Of a stretch of DNA of 64,000 bases, positions 34,913 to 43,619 are shown piece by piece; position 1 is the stretch's first letter; each line of letters begins with the position of its first letter. The stretch is from assembly GCA_034506335.1 (NCBI GenBank), contig JAPDPR010000001.1:220020-284019 (forward strand), written 5' to 3'. The DNA comes from a candidate division KSB1 bacterium (GTDB taxonomy: Bacteria; Zhuqueibacterota; Zhuqueibacteria; JANLFK01; Oleimicrobiaceae). A program made the translations under genes and the position numbers. The notes beneath the pieces were generated by a model that worked only from the letters and a program-made list of their open reading frames with translations, made no database searches and was not told the origin of the DNA.

Positions 34913-36193
34913 CTACGTCCGCTGCAACCGTTGCAAAGCGCGCGCGCCGATGTCCTTGCGATAGTAGGCGCCATCAAAGGTGATCTGCTTGACCACGCCG
35001 TAGGCGGTGCGGATCGCCTTCGGGATGCTCTCCTCCACGGCCGTGACGCCCAGTACTCGCCCGCCATCGGTGAGCACCTGGCCGTCAGCCATCCTCGTTC
35101 CGGCGTGGAAAATGAGTACGTTCTCGGGAAACTGGCGATCCAGGCCGGCAATGGGCTTGCCCTTCTCGTAGGAACCAGGATAGCCTGCAGAGGCGATGAC
35201 CACGCACACCGCGGCGGCGGTGTTCTCTTTGATGGACACCTTCGCCAGCTCGCCATCAATGGCGGCATTCATGAGCACCAGCAGATCGTCTGCCAAGAGT
35301 GGCAACACCGCCTGAGTCTCCGGGTCACCGAAGCGGCAATTGTATTCCAACAGGCGCGGTCCTTGGGGGGTGATCATCAGCCCGAAGTAGAGGACACCGC
35401 AATAGGGCCGCCCTTCTTGGAGCATCCCCTGAATAGTGGGTCGCACCAGTTGTTCCTCGATGAGGCGACGTTGCTGCGCATCAACCACAGGCGCAGGCGC
35501 ATAGGCACCCATGCCGCCGGTGTTGGGGCCCTGGTCTCCATCGAAGAGCCGCTTGTGATCCTGGGCAGGTGCCAGGCAGCGGTAGCTGTCGCCGTCGGTC
35601 ACTACCAGGAGCGAGGCCTCCTCGCCCTCTAAGAACTCCTCCACCACCACCGTCTCCCCTGCTTGGCCGAAGGCTCGCTGGACCATGATCGCCTCCAAGG
35701 CGACGCGGGCTTGCTCGCGGCTCTCGCAGACCACGACGCCCTTGCCGGCAGCCAGGCCGTCGGCTTTGAGCACTACGGGCAGCGGGTGCCGGTCGATGTA
35801 ACGCCAGGCGGCTTCGGGGTCCGTGAAGGTTGCAAACGCGGCGGTGGGAATGCCATGCCGTCGCGCAAACTCCTTGGCGAAGGCCTTGCTCCCTTCCAGC
35901 TCGGCGGCCGCAGCGGTGGGGCCGAAAATGCGCAGGCCGTGGTGCTGGAATTCGTCCACAATGCCGGCGACCAGCGGGGCCTCAGGGCCCACTACCGTCA
36001 GGTCGATTCTGCGTCGACGGGCAAATTGCACCAGCCGCCTGATATCGGTGGGCGCAATATCCACGCACTCGGCCACCTGGGCGATGCCCGCGTTGCCAGG
36101 CGCGCAGTAGAGCTTGCGCACCTGGTCGCTTTGGGCCAGCTTCCAGACCAGGGCGTGCTCCCTCCCACCTCCTCCGACCACCAGTACCTTCAT
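34913..36193 (-). CDS. purD: Phosphoribosylamine-glycine ligase
   Basis: 426 residues, usual PurD length. N-terminal VLVVGGGGREHAL, central ATP-grasp with DHKRLFDGDQGPNTGGMGAY and the C-terminal ARLLEYNCRFGDPETQ-type stretch (LLEYNCRFGDPETQAVL) are diagnostic. It joins 5-phosphoribosylamine and glycine with ATP in purine synthesis. No other pur gene is near; it lies 44 nt after uvrB. Confidence 0.96.
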   Translation of the reverse strand: MKVLVVGGGGREHALVWKLAQSDQVRKLYCAPGNAGIAQVAECVDIAPTDIRRLVQFARRRRIDLTVVGPEAPLVAGIVDEFQHHGLRIFGPTAAAAELEGSKAFAKEFARRHGIPTAAFATFTDPEAAWRYIDRHPLPVVLKADGLAAGKGVVVCESREQARVALEAIMVQRAFGQAGETVVVEEFLEGEEASLLVVTDGDSYRCLAPAQDHKRLFDGDQGPNTGGMGAYAPAPVVDAQQRRLIEEQLVRPTIQGMLQEGRPYCGVLYFGLMITPQGPRLLEYNCRFGDPETQAVLPLLADDLLVLMNAAIDGELAKVSIKENTAAAVCVVIASAGYPGSYEKGKPIAGLDRQFPENVLIFHAGTRMADGQVLTDGGRVLGVTAVEESIPKAIRTAYGVVKQITFDGAYYRKDIGARALQRLQRT

Positions 36194-36237
36194 AGTCTTC
36201 GTCCGTGTGTGCGTATTGGGATGGTATCCCCCAGGGC

Positions 36238-38262
36238 TTAGAATTGCACCTTAAGCTTTCTGCTCCGCCCGCGCAGGGCGTCGATCTGGTCGCGCAATTC
36301 TGCGGCGCGCTCGAACTCCAGGCGCCGGGCCGCCTCCATCATCTCCGCCTCCAACTGCTCCAGGAGCTGCTCCCGCTCCATGGGGGTCATCTTCTTCCAG
36401 CGCGCAGTCAGCGACTGTGTGCGCTCGGCCTCGCGTGCCCACCTGCTCGCTTTGGCGTCGGCTACCCGCGTAGCGCCCAATACATCTTCCACCGACTTGT
36501 ATATGGTGGTAGGCGTGATGCCATGTTCCTCGTTGTACTTCTGCTGAATAATGCGCCGGCGGTTGGTCTCCTCAATGGCGCGTTGCATAGAGGAAGTTAT
36601 CTGGTCAGCGTAGAAGATCACCTTGCCGGCCACGTTGCGCGCCGCCCTTCCAGCAACTTGAATGAGCGAACGCTCAGAGCGCAAGAAGCCCTCCTTGTCC
36701 GCATCCAGTACGGCAATGAGGCTGACCTCCGGCAGGTCCAACCCTTCCCGCAGGAGGTTAATCCCCACCAGAACGTCAAACTCCGCTAGCCTCAAGTCCC
36801 GCAGGATTTCCACCCGCTCCAGGGCATCGATCTCCGAGTGCAGGTAGCGCACGCGGATCCCCAGGCCGGCGAGGTAGTCCGTCAAGTCCTCCGCCATGCG
36901 TTTGGTGAGCGTAGTGACCAGGGTGCGCTCGTTGCGGGCCACACGCTCGCGGATCTCTTTGACCAGGTCATCGATCTGCCCCTTGACAGGCTTGACCACA
37001 ATCTCGGGGTCCACCAGGCCAGTGGGGCGGATGATCTGCTCTACCACCACTCCCTGGCACTTCTCCAGCTCATACTCGGCCGGCGTGGCGGACACAAACA
37101 CCGCCTGGTTAATGAGGGATTCGAACTCGTCGAAGCGCAGGGGGCGATTGTCCAGTGCCGATGGGAGGCGGAACCCGTATTCCACCAGCGTCTCCTTGCG
37201 CGAACGGTCCCCGTGGTACATCCCTTGAATCTGGGGGATGGTCACGTGAGACTCGTCGATGAAAAGCAGAAAGTCCTTGGGGAAATAGTCCAGAAGGGTG
37301 TAGGGACGTTCACCCGGCGCGCGCCCGGAGAGGTGGCGCGAGTAGTTCTCGATGCCCGGGCAGTATCCGAGCTCGCGCAGCATCTCCAAATCATAGCGCG
37401 TGCGCATCTCAAGGCGCTGGGCCTCAAGGAGCTTGTTGTGGGCGCGGAAGTAGGCCAGTCGCTCCTCCAGCTCCGCCTCGATGCTCTTGATAGCTTGCTC
37501 CAACTTGGGGTAGGTGGTCACATAGTGCTTGGCCGGATAGATGGCCGTGCGCTCTAATTCAGCCTTGACCTCGCCAGTCAGCACATCCACGCTGTAAATG
37601 GCCTCAATTTCGTCACCGAACATCTCGATGCGCAGCGCGTCTTCCTCGTAGGCAGGGATGAGCTCCACCACATCGCCGCGCACGCGGAAGGTCCCGCGCC
37701 CAAAGGCAATGTCGTTCCGCGTGTAATGGATATCCACAAGACGCGAGAGCAGCTCATCGCGCTCAATGTGCTGGCCGCGTTCGATGAATACCAGCAAGGC
37801 CTGCCAGTCCTCAGGGCTTCCGAGGCCGTAGATACAGGACACGGAGGCGACGATGATCACGTCCCGACGCGACAAGAGTGAACTGGTGGCCTTCAAACGC
37901 AGGCGGTCAATCTCCTCATTGATTGAGGTGTCCTTTTCGATGTACGTGTCCGTTTGCGGGACGTAGGCCTCAGGCTGGTAGTAGTCGTAGTAGCTGATGA
38001 AGTACTCCACCGCATTGTTGGGGAAAAAGCCCTTGAATTCGCCGTATAGCTGCGCGGCGAGGGTTTTGTTGTGAGAGATGACCAGAGTCGGGCGATTCAC
38101 GTTCGCGATGACATGCGCCATCGTGAACGTCTTACCACTGCCGGTCACGCCCAGCAGAGTCTGAAAGCGCTGGCCGCGGAGGATGCCCTCGGTCAGCTCG
38201 GCGATCGCCCTGGGCTGGTCGCCCTTTGGTTCAAGCTCCGTGATTAACTCAAAGCGGCTCAT
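36238..38262 (-). CDS. uvrB: Excinuclease ABC subunit B
   Basis: 674 residues from ATG 38262 (an upstream TTG would add 22 non-conserved residues and overlap the promoter). Walker A GVTGSGKT (38-45), the strand-separating beta-hairpin [20 protein letters not shown] (about 93-112), the DEAD-like IDESH, helicase motif [11 protein letters not shown] and the C-terminal UVR domain (about 625-665, [20 protein letters not shown]) are all visible. It verifies damage and loads UvrC in nucleotide excision repair. It has a near-consensus promoter at 38294-38322. Confidence 0.97.
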   Translation of the reverse strand: MSRFELITELEPKGDQPRAIAELTEGILRGQRFQTLLGVTGSGKTFTMAHVIANVNRPTLVISHNKTLAAQLYGEFKGFFPNNAVEYFISYYDYYQPEAYVPQTDTYIEKDTSINEEIDRLRLKATSSLLSRRDVIIVASVSCIYGLGSPEDWQALLVFIERGQHIERDELLSRLVDIHYTRNDIAFGRGTFRVRGDVVELIPAYEEDALRIEMFGDEIEAIYSVDVLTGEVKAELERTAIYPAKHYVTTYPKLEQAIKSIEAELEERLAYFRAHNKLLEAQRLEMRTRYDLEMLRELGYCPGIENYSRHLSGRAPGERPYTLLDYFPKDFLLFIDESHVTIPQIQGMYHGDRSRKETLVEYGFRLPSALDNRPLRFDEFESLINQAVFVSATPAEYELEKCQGVVVEQIIRPTGLVDPEIVVKPVKGQIDDLVKEIRERVARNERTLVTTLTKRMAEDLTDYLAGLGIRVRYLHSEIDALERVEILRDLRLAEFDVLVGINLLREGLDLPEVSLIAVLDADKEGFLRSERSLIQVAGRAARNVAGKVIFYADQITSSMQRAIEETNRRRIIQQKYNEEHGITPTTIYKSVEDVLGATRVADAKASRWAREAERTQSLTARWKKMTPMEREQLLEQLEAEMMEAARRLEFERAAELRDQIDALRGRSRKLKVQF

Positions 38263-38293
38263 TGCCTCGGTCCTGCGTCCAACTGCCGGCTTA

Positions 38294-38322
38294 AATATAC
38301 CCCAGTTCTGCCAAAATGTCAA
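38294..38322 (-). promoter_or_regulatory. Near-consensus sigma-A promoter for the uvrB series
   Basis: Minus strand TTGACA (38322-38317), 17-nt spacer, TATATT (38299-38294). Predicted start near 38287, 25 nt before the uvrB ATG. No LexA-like box is obvious. Confidence 0.8.
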
Positions 38323-38345
38323 GGCCAAAAAGGGGTTGAAATAGC

Positions 38346-38374
38346 TTGACTTTTTCCGGCGATACTGTTACCTT
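38346..38374 (+). promoter_or_regulatory. Sigma-A-type promoter
   Basis: TTGACT at 38346-38351, 17-nt spacer, TACCTT at 38369-38374, divergent from the uvrB promoter with 23 nt between the -35 boxes. It excludes the in-frame ATG at 38374 as a start. Confidence 0.65.
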
Positions 38375-38490
38375 TGACCGAACGCTATCGTTGCCATTCG
38401 GGTTCTGCCATGGAGGCTTTGCCCGCATCACTGGCAGAGCTCATTCGCCCCGTCCTGGCGAGTGTGTCGAGCCAAGAGGAGCTTGTGGCA

Positions 38491-39282
38491 ATGGGGCCTT
38501 TGCATTGGAAGTCGTGGGCGGCAGGAGTGCTGCTGGCAGTGGGGGGCCTGGCAAGCCAGGCGAGCACCAAGGAGACCCATGCGTCTTTCCTCGCCAGGCG
38601 AGGAGAAATCGGCGTGGCGGCCGGCGGCTGTCACCACGCGGTCCGCGATGAGCTTCTTTCACAAGAAAAGTACACAGGGGGCGCGTGGTGGTATGCCATT
38701 AGCTGGCGCGCAAGAAACGGCATGCCTCGCGCTGGGCTCTGTCTTGACGTGGCCACCGGGGTGGTGAGCAACTATGGGGTTTCCGCGCAAGTCCTGACCG
38801 GCACCTTACGGCTGGCATGGGTCTATCCTGTGCGCCAGTGGCGCCCATTCGGTCGGCGTACCCAGTTCCTCCTGGGGCCGAGTACCGGGCTTGTTCTCTA
38901 CTCACGCGTGCAGCGCATCGCCAGAGGCGGGGCCAGCTTCTTCGACGCTTACTCCGCTGCGGCGCTCGTTCTTGTCGGGCCATCTCTTGCCTTCCACTCC
39001 CAGCTCACAGACCACCTGCGAATGGAGGCCAGGTCTGAAGTGAGCCTCCTCGCAGTGGGTGGCAAGTTGATCGACCTGCGTGAAAGCAAGTCGTCACTGG
39101 TGAGGCCCCTCGCCCCCTGGCAGGCTCTTTTCACGCTCTCAGAAGTGAACCTCCTCTGCCCTCTTTGGGGGCCGGTGAATGCGCGGGCAGGATACCGGCT
39201 GTCGCTCCTACGCCTCTCGGCATGGGACTATCTGCTCCTTGCCGCCGATACGATTTATCTTGGTATCGTGGTAGCCCTATGA
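38491..39282 (+). CDS. Exported protein of unknown function, probably outer-membrane barrel
   Basis: 263 residues from ATG 38491, chosen because AGAGGAG lies nine bases upstream and the first 25 residues (MGPLHWKSWAAGVLLAVGGL, then ASQAS) form a signal peptide; ATG 38410 is an alternative. The rest alternates aromatic and polar residues (GGAWWYAISWRARNGMP; LRLAWVYPVRQWRPFG; SLAFHSQLTDHLRMEARSEV) as in a small beta-barrel. Its stop overlaps the next ATG (ATGA), so it is coupled to the S41 protease. I do not recognise the family. Confidence 0.6.
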   Translation: MGPLHWKSWAAGVLLAVGGLASQASTKETHASFLARRGEIGVAAGGCHHAVRDELLSQEKYTGGAWWYAISWRARNGMPRAGLCLDVATGVVSNYGVSAQVLTGTLRLAWVYPVRQWRPFGRRTQFLLGPSTGLVLYSRVQRIARGGASFFDAYSAAALVLVGPSLAFHSQLTDHLRMEARSEVSLLAVGGKLIDLRESKSSLVRPLAPWQALFTLSEVNLLCPLWGPVNARAGYRLSLLRLSAWDYLLLAADTIYLGIVVAL

Positions 39283-40283
39283 AAGCGACCAGCTTGGCAT
39301 ACCCGCTGGTAGTGGTACTCACCTCCGTGCTCTGTTCCTGCGCAGACATTCTTGTCCCCGAAGGCGCCCCAGAACTGAACCTGCAGGACTTTGAAGCTGC
39401 CTGGCGCTTTGCGGACGAGTACTATCCTTTTTTCACCTTCAAGAATGTCAACTGGGACAGCCTCCGTGTGGCCTTCGAGCCGAGAGCAGCTTGTGCTCGG
39501 GGGGACGAACTCTATCCGCTCCTCTTTGCGCTCTTTGTGCCACTCCGGGATGGGCACATTGAAGTGCAAAGCGAGGCGGGCTATCCCATGGTCAACTACC
39601 GCCCCCCGAGAGCCGGAGATGCCCGGGCATTTGACCCGGTCCTCCTGCGCAAGTACTTCCCCAAACCTCTCTCAGTAGTAGGTGAAAACAAGATCGAGTT
39701 GGGGCTCGTCGATGAAGCTGTGGGGTACATCCGCTTCAGCACCTTCGCCAAGGGCGACTGGGTAAGAGAAGTGGACGAGCCACTGGAACGCCTCCTCCAC
39801 ACGCTCGGCCTAATCGTTGACGTCCGGAACAACACTGGTGGCAGCGGCAAGACCTACGGGTACATACTCCCTCGCCTCATCGATCGGCCGGTCGTGGAGA
39901 CGGCATATTATTGGGACGGCAGTGTGCGCTCCGGCACCATCCAGCCAGCAGCTCGCCATTACACAGGCAAGCTCGTGGTGCTGATCAACGGCGCTTCGTT
40001 CAGTGCTGCGGAGGTTTTCACCGAGCTTCTGCGCCAGCTGCCATCTGTGACGGTGGTCGGTGACACCTCCGGTGGCGGTGGCGGCGACACCGAGCTCTTT
40101 GTCCTGCCCAGTGGGAAGAAGCTGAGGCTACCGGTCAAGTACTTCCGCCGCCATGATGGGGAGATGATCGAATGGAATGGGGTCATCCCCGACGTTGTGG
40201 TCGAGCAAAGCGTCACGGACATCCTTCGCCAGAGGGACCTTCAGCTTGAGAAGGCCATTGTCCTGGCGCGCAAAGGGCTGTAG
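39279..40283 (+). CDS. S41-family protease, exported lipoprotein
   Basis: 334 residues from ATG 39279, overlapping the previous stop. A signal with a possible lipobox (LCSC, Cys21) starts it. The S41 core begins at about residue 150. The catalytic serine is Ser242 in NGASFSAAEVF. The downstream region reads VVGDTSGGGGGDTELF, lacking the Lys of CtpA-type enzymes, so it belongs with the tricorn/IRBP-like S41 group. No PDZ domain is apparent. An N-terminal helical segment (LNLQDFEAAWRFADEYYPFF) is usual for this group in Bacteroidetes. It probably degrades peptides in the periplasm. Confidence 0.82.
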   Translation: MKATSLAYPLVVVLTSVLCSCADILVPEGAPELNLQDFEAAWRFADEYYPFFTFKNVNWDSLRVAFEPRAACARGDELYPLLFALFVPLRDGHIEVQSEAGYPMVNYRPPRAGDARAFDPVLLRKYFPKPLSVVGENKIELGLVDEAVGYIRFSTFAKGDWVREVDEPLERLLHTLGLIVDVRNNTGGSGKTYGYILPRLIDRPVVETAYYWDGSVRSGTIQPAARHYTGKLVVLINGASFSAAEVFTELLRQLPSVTVVGDTSGGGGGDTELFVLPSGKKLRLPVKYFRRHDGEMIEWNGVIPDVVVEQSVTDILRQRDLQLEKAIVLARKGL

Positions 40284-40414
40284 ACTGGGGCTGCTGAGCT
40301 CCCACACCACTTATGGCATGCTGACCACGGGTCTTCCGTCGCTCTGCTACCCCCGCACAAGTGCCTCCCTCATCGGCCCTTCCCCAAGCGCCATGGCGCA
40401 AGAGGAAAAAGACC

Positions 40415-40443
40415 TTGCATTTCTGCAGGGCCAGGCGTATATT
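40415..40443 (+). promoter_or_regulatory. Sigma-A-type promoter
   Basis: TTGCAT at 40415-40420, 17-nt spacer, TATATT at 40438-40443. Start predicted near 40450, 72 nt before the chaperone gene. Confidence 0.7.
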
Positions 40444-40521
40444 TCAACCGTTTTGTAGCGGGCCCCTGCGGCAGCAGGGCTATGGGCACATGAGGATTCA
40501 CTTCGCGAAAGGATAGCGCGT

Positions 40522-42342
40522 ATGCCGCTCATGACCAAAATGCGTCAAAGTATGAAGACCATCCTGATGATCCTGGTCCTTGCGTTCCTTGCCACCATCG
40601 TGTTCGAGTGGGGGATGGGTGGGCTTAAGTGCGGGACCTCAAGCCGGTTCCAACAGGGCGTCATCGCCGTGGTCAATGGTCAGGACATCACGCGGGAGCA
40701 GTACGACAATGCGTTGGAAAACGAGCTGACTGCCTACCGCCAGCGCACCGGTTCTGACGTGGATGAGTACGGCATTGAAAGCATCCGCAGCAGCGTATGG
40801 GATCTCCTGGTGGAGAATGTCCTCTTGACGCAACAGCTCGAACGGCTCGGCCTCCAGGTGACAGACGACGAGATCAAGCACCACATCTTTGAGCAGCCGC
40901 CTGACTTCGTACGTGAGCAGGAGGTGTTCAAGGGCGAAGACGGCAACTTTGACCTCCGCCGCTACCAGGCGGCTCTGCAGGATGATCGTTTTGCCGAGTA
41001 CTGGCGCAATGTGGAGCGGGCTCTGCGTCTGTACCTTCCGCGCCAGAAGCTGCAAGAGGCCATTGTGGCAAGCGTGCGGGTGACAGACGACGAAATCCGC
41101 CGCGAGTACCAGCAGCAGAAGCAACGCGCACGCGTGAAGTACGTCTTCTTCGACCCGACCGCCCACGGCCAGGAGGAGCCACAGGTTGCCCCCCGGGAGG
41201 TGCTCGATTACTACCGCGCCCATCGCAACGATTTCCTGGAGCCGGAGAAGCGCAAAATTGACTATGTGTTGTTCAGCACGCAAGCCACTGCGGCCGACAC
41301 TGCCGAAATCTATCGGCTCGCCGAAGAGATCCTCACCAGGGCACGGCAGGGCGAGGACTTTGCTGACCTAGCGGAGACCTACTCTGACGACCAAGGCACT
41401 GCAGACAAAGGTGGCGATTTAGGCTATTTCGACCGGGAAACGATGGTGCAGCCATTCTCGGAAGCTGCCTTTGCAGCCCCGATAGGGGCGGTAGTTGGGC
41501 CAGTGCGCACAGTTCACGGCCTGCATATCATAAAGGTGGAGGACAAGAAGAAGGAGGATGGCACGGAAAAGGTGAAGGCGCGGCATGTCCTGCTCAAGTT
41601 CGGTCCGCTCCGCGCCACAATCGAAAACGCTAACTATGCAGCCCGGACCTTTGCTGATCGATTGCGTGAGGGTGAGGACTTTTATGCTCTTGCCAAAGCC
41701 GAGAATCTCGAGGTCCACCATAGTGACTTTTTTGCCGCGGGTGGTTTCATTCCAGAATTGGGGCGAGACCCACAGACTTCCCGTTTCATTTTCGCCGCCC
41801 CCAAGGGAACTACAAGTGGCGCCATCAAAACACCACGTGGGTTCGTCGTGCTGGTCGTGACGGATATTCAGAAGGAGCGGATGCGCCCGGTTGAGGACGT
41901 CGAGCCGCAAATCCGGGCGGTTCTGGTGCAGCAGAGCAATCGAGAGCGCTCCAAACGCATGTGCGAGGAGGCCTACAAGAAGATCGCTGCAGGCATGAGC
42001 CTCGAAGAGGTGGCTGCCCAAGATTCGCTTGAAGTGAAAACCACCGACTGGTTTACCATGGGGGGTTTTGTGCCTGGCGTGGGGCGCGAACCTCAATTCC
42101 TTGGTGCCGCCTTCGGGACGGACATCGGCAGGGTGTCAAAACCCATCGAAGGGAGGCGGGGCTCCTACCTGCTCCAGGTGCTGGAGAGGGAGGAGTTCAA
42201 TAACGCGGACTTTGAGCAGCAAAAAGCCGTGCTCAGAAACCAGCTCTTGCAGAGGAAGAGGAACCGCGCATTCCAGGAGTGGCTGGCGGACCTGAAAAAG
42301 AAGGCCTCAATCAAGGACTTCCGCGGCTACTACGGCTATTAG
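40522..42342 (+). CDS. PpiD/SurA-like periplasmic peptidyl-prolyl isomerase
   Basis: 606 residues. One N-terminal membrane helix (about 12-30, TILMILVLAFLATIVFEWGM) anchors it. A SurA_N-type chaperone domain follows (about 45-200, VAVVNGQDITREQYDNAL). Two or three parvulin PpiC domains come next; the first (about 220-335) has YSDDQGTADKGGDLGYFDRETMV and PVRTVHGLHIIKVED, the later ones are weaker. This is the PpiD plan: inner-membrane-tethered folding helper for exported proteins. It has its own promoter and a strong terminator, so it is monocistronic. Confidence 0.9.
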   Translation: MPLMTKMRQSMKTILMILVLAFLATIVFEWGMGGLKCGTSSRFQQGVIAVVNGQDITREQYDNALENELTAYRQRTGSDVDEYGIESIRSSVWDLLVENVLLTQQLERLGLQVTDDEIKHHIFEQPPDFVREQEVFKGEDGNFDLRRYQAALQDDRFAEYWRNVERALRLYLPRQKLQEAIVASVRVTDDEIRREYQQQKQRARVKYVFFDPTAHGQEEPQVAPREVLDYYRAHRNDFLEPEKRKIDYVLFSTQATAADTAEIYRLAEEILTRARQGEDFADLAETYSDDQGTADKGGDLGYFDRETMVQPFSEAAFAAPIGAVVGPVRTVHGLHIIKVEDKKKEDGTEKVKARHVLLKFGPLRATIENANYAARTFADRLREGEDFYALAKAENLEVHHSDFFAAGGFIPELGRDPQTSRFIFAAPKGTTSGAIKTPRGFVVLVVTDIQKERMRPVEDVEPQIRAVLVQQSNRERSKRMCEEAYKKIAAGMSLEEVAAQDSLEVKTTDWFTMGGFVPGVGREPQFLGAAFGTDIGRVSKPIEGRRGSYLLQVLEREEFNNADFEQQKAVLRNQLLQRKRNRAFQEWLADLKKKASIKDFRGYYGY

Positions 42343-42359
42343 ACGGGGCATGAACGCAC

Positions 42360-42396
42360 GAGGCCGGTGCCTGAGCACCGGCCTCTTTTCTTTTTG
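42360..42396 (+). terminator. Rho-independent terminator
   Basis: A perfect 11-bp stem GAGGCCGGTGC/GCACCGGCCTC with a CTGA loop, then TTTTCTTTTT. It ends the PpiD-like transcript before the convergent transglycosylase gene. Confidence 0.9.
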
Positions 42397-42424
42397 AGAC
42401 TCAGCTTCTGCGCAGGGTTGGCGC

Positions 42425-43123
42425 TCAGAATTTCATATTGGCGAATTCGCCATAGAGTGACAACACCGCCGGCAGGTACTCCCGTGTTTCGCGCGGCAAG
42501 ACCTTATCATCCCTCCCACTCTTTACCCACAGGGCAGCCCATTTCTCGCCCCCGTTGTAGGCGGCCAACCCACCGTCCACATCGTAGTACTCGATCTGGC
42601 TGGCTAGGTAGCGGGCCCCGAGCCGGATGTTGTAGATAGGGTTAAACAGCACCTCTTCCGGCGAGCTCCAGGTAATGCCCTCGTAGCTGGCCAAAAACAT
42701 GCCAGTGGCCGGCATGATCTGCATCAGACCCATGGCCCCAGCAGGTGAAACGATCTCCGGATTCCACGTGCCAGCGGTCTCATGGGTGATGGCCGCGCAG
42801 AGCAGGTCGATGTCCAAATTGGTGTACTTCAGCGACATGTTGTAGATCTCGTTGGCGATCTCATAGCGCTGGCTTGATGGCATCGCCGGATTGTACATCT
42901 GGATGATGGCCATCACCTTCTGGATATTGTACTGCCGAATGCTGTCAGCGTTGAGCGAAGCCCGTAGTTGTTGGATCGATTCCTCCAATACTTCAACTTG
43001 GTGTTTTGGCGCGAATCCTACTATGCGCAGCACCAGCCCCCCAATGGCAACGAAGCCGACGACTGCTGTCGCTGCGAGCACGCCACGTATCAGTCGCCTA
43101 TGTTTGTTCTTACGATTTCCCAT
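42425..43123 (-). CDS. Lytic transglycosylase (SLT domain), membrane-anchored
   Basis: 232 residues from ATG 43123, with AAGGAGAG six bases upstream. An N-terminal helix (about 11-37) follows a very basic start (GNRKNKHRR). Then comes a helical linker (40-90) and a family-1 SLT domain (about 103-225): catalytic Glu115 in HETAGTWNP, GAMGLMQIMPAT (129-140), and AAYNGG near 190. It cleaves glycan strands of peptidoglycan to 1,6-anhydro products. Upstream is a 280-nt leader region that contains the tandem-hairpin RNA, so its expression may be controlled by attenuation. Confidence 0.92.
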   Translation of the reverse strand: MGNRKNKHRRLIRGVLAATAVVGFVAIGGLVLRIVGFAPKHQVEVLEESIQQLRASLNADSIRQYNIQKVMAIIQMYNPAMPSSQRYEIANEIYNMSLKYTNLDIDLLCAAITHETAGTWNPEIVSPAGAMGLMQIMPATGMFLASYEGITWSSPEEVLFNPIYNIRLGARYLASQIEYYDVDGGLAAYNGGEKWAALWVKSGRDDKVLPRETREYLPAVLSLYGEFANMKF

Positions 43124-43257
43124 GCCACACTCTCCTTCCAAGCACTTCTACCCCATAATATAGTGCAAAGGCAAGCCGCCATTACCAAAATCGGAGGCGA
43201 ACTTGCCGCTCCAATCACGCAAAAGCCTCTGACGCACAACCTGCCCCTTACCAGGGC

Positions 43258-43404
43258 AAAAAAGAAACCGAGCTTTGATTGAACCGGGATTAGGGGGGTT
43301 ACCGGTTTCGGAGTATCAAGCTCGGCTTCTTAAGTCGCAACCGAGCTTTGAACTTGAACCGGGATTAGGGGGGTTACCGGTATCAGGGGGTCAGGCTCGG
43401 TTGC
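43258..43404 (-). ncRNA. Tandem C-loop hairpin RNA (candidate sRNA or attenuator leader)
   Basis: Predicted minus-strand RNA of about 147 nt. Hairpin A (43404-43337): perfect 10-bp outer stem GCAACCGAGC/GCTCGGTTGC, inner stem ACCGG/CCGGT. Hairpin B (43331-43263): 17-bp outer stem (AAGAA, a G-T, CCGAGCTT, GAT with a bulged A on the 3' arm), inner stem AACCGG/CCGGTT. Both expose the identical 14-nt loop TAACCCCCCTAATC, inside a 28-nt block that is identical in the two copies. Hairpin B runs straight into TTTCTTTTTT, an intrinsic terminator. A consensus promoter at 43411-43439 puts the start at the first base of hairpin A. The lytic transglycosylase ATG lies 135 nt beyond the U-tract. I recognise no known riboswitch or sRNA family. 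Confidence 0.65.
43264..43404. repeat. Two-copy structured direct repeat
   Basis: Copies at 43264-43331 and 43337-43404 (68 nt each), separated by 5 nt. They share a 28-nt identical core and matching outer inverted repeats of different sequence at the ends. Two copies with compensating stems argue for RNA structure rather than a CRISPR or simple repeat. Confidence 0.8.
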
Positions 43405-43410
43405 GTGCAT

Positions 43411-43439
43411 AATATATAAAAACCGCCCTCCCGTGTCAA
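43411..43439 (-). promoter_or_regulatory. Near-consensus sigma-A promoter of the hairpin RNA
   Basis: Minus strand TTGACA (43439-43434), 17-nt spacer, TATATT (43416-43411). Start predicted at 43404-43406, exactly where hairpin A begins. Confidence 0.8.
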
Positions 43440-43619
43440 GTACTTTTTTTCTGCGCGGTGATTTTTCTGCTCCCGCAATAGTACTGCCAAGCCCTGGCGG
43501 TACGAGGCTCTGTACTGCGGCGTCGGTAGGTTCTTAAAGATCCCAAGTTTTGGCCGGTCCTGGGGGGAAGCTGTGCATCGCGCAGCCCTCGCGCAAGAGA
43601 CCTTCCCCTGCGGGTTTCC

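Noticed and set aside
43264..43404. CRISPR array or tRNA-like gene
   Set aside because: Only two copies with a 5-nt gap, and each unit is a self-complementary hairpin. The CCGGTTCAA string recalls a tRNA T-arm, but no cloverleaf can be drawn.
43123..43404. Cyclic di-AMP (ydaO-type) riboswitch, considered because such switches often control peptidoglycan hydrolases
   Set aside because: Conserved ydaO sequence blocks are absent; the element is two short hairpins with an identical C-rich loop.
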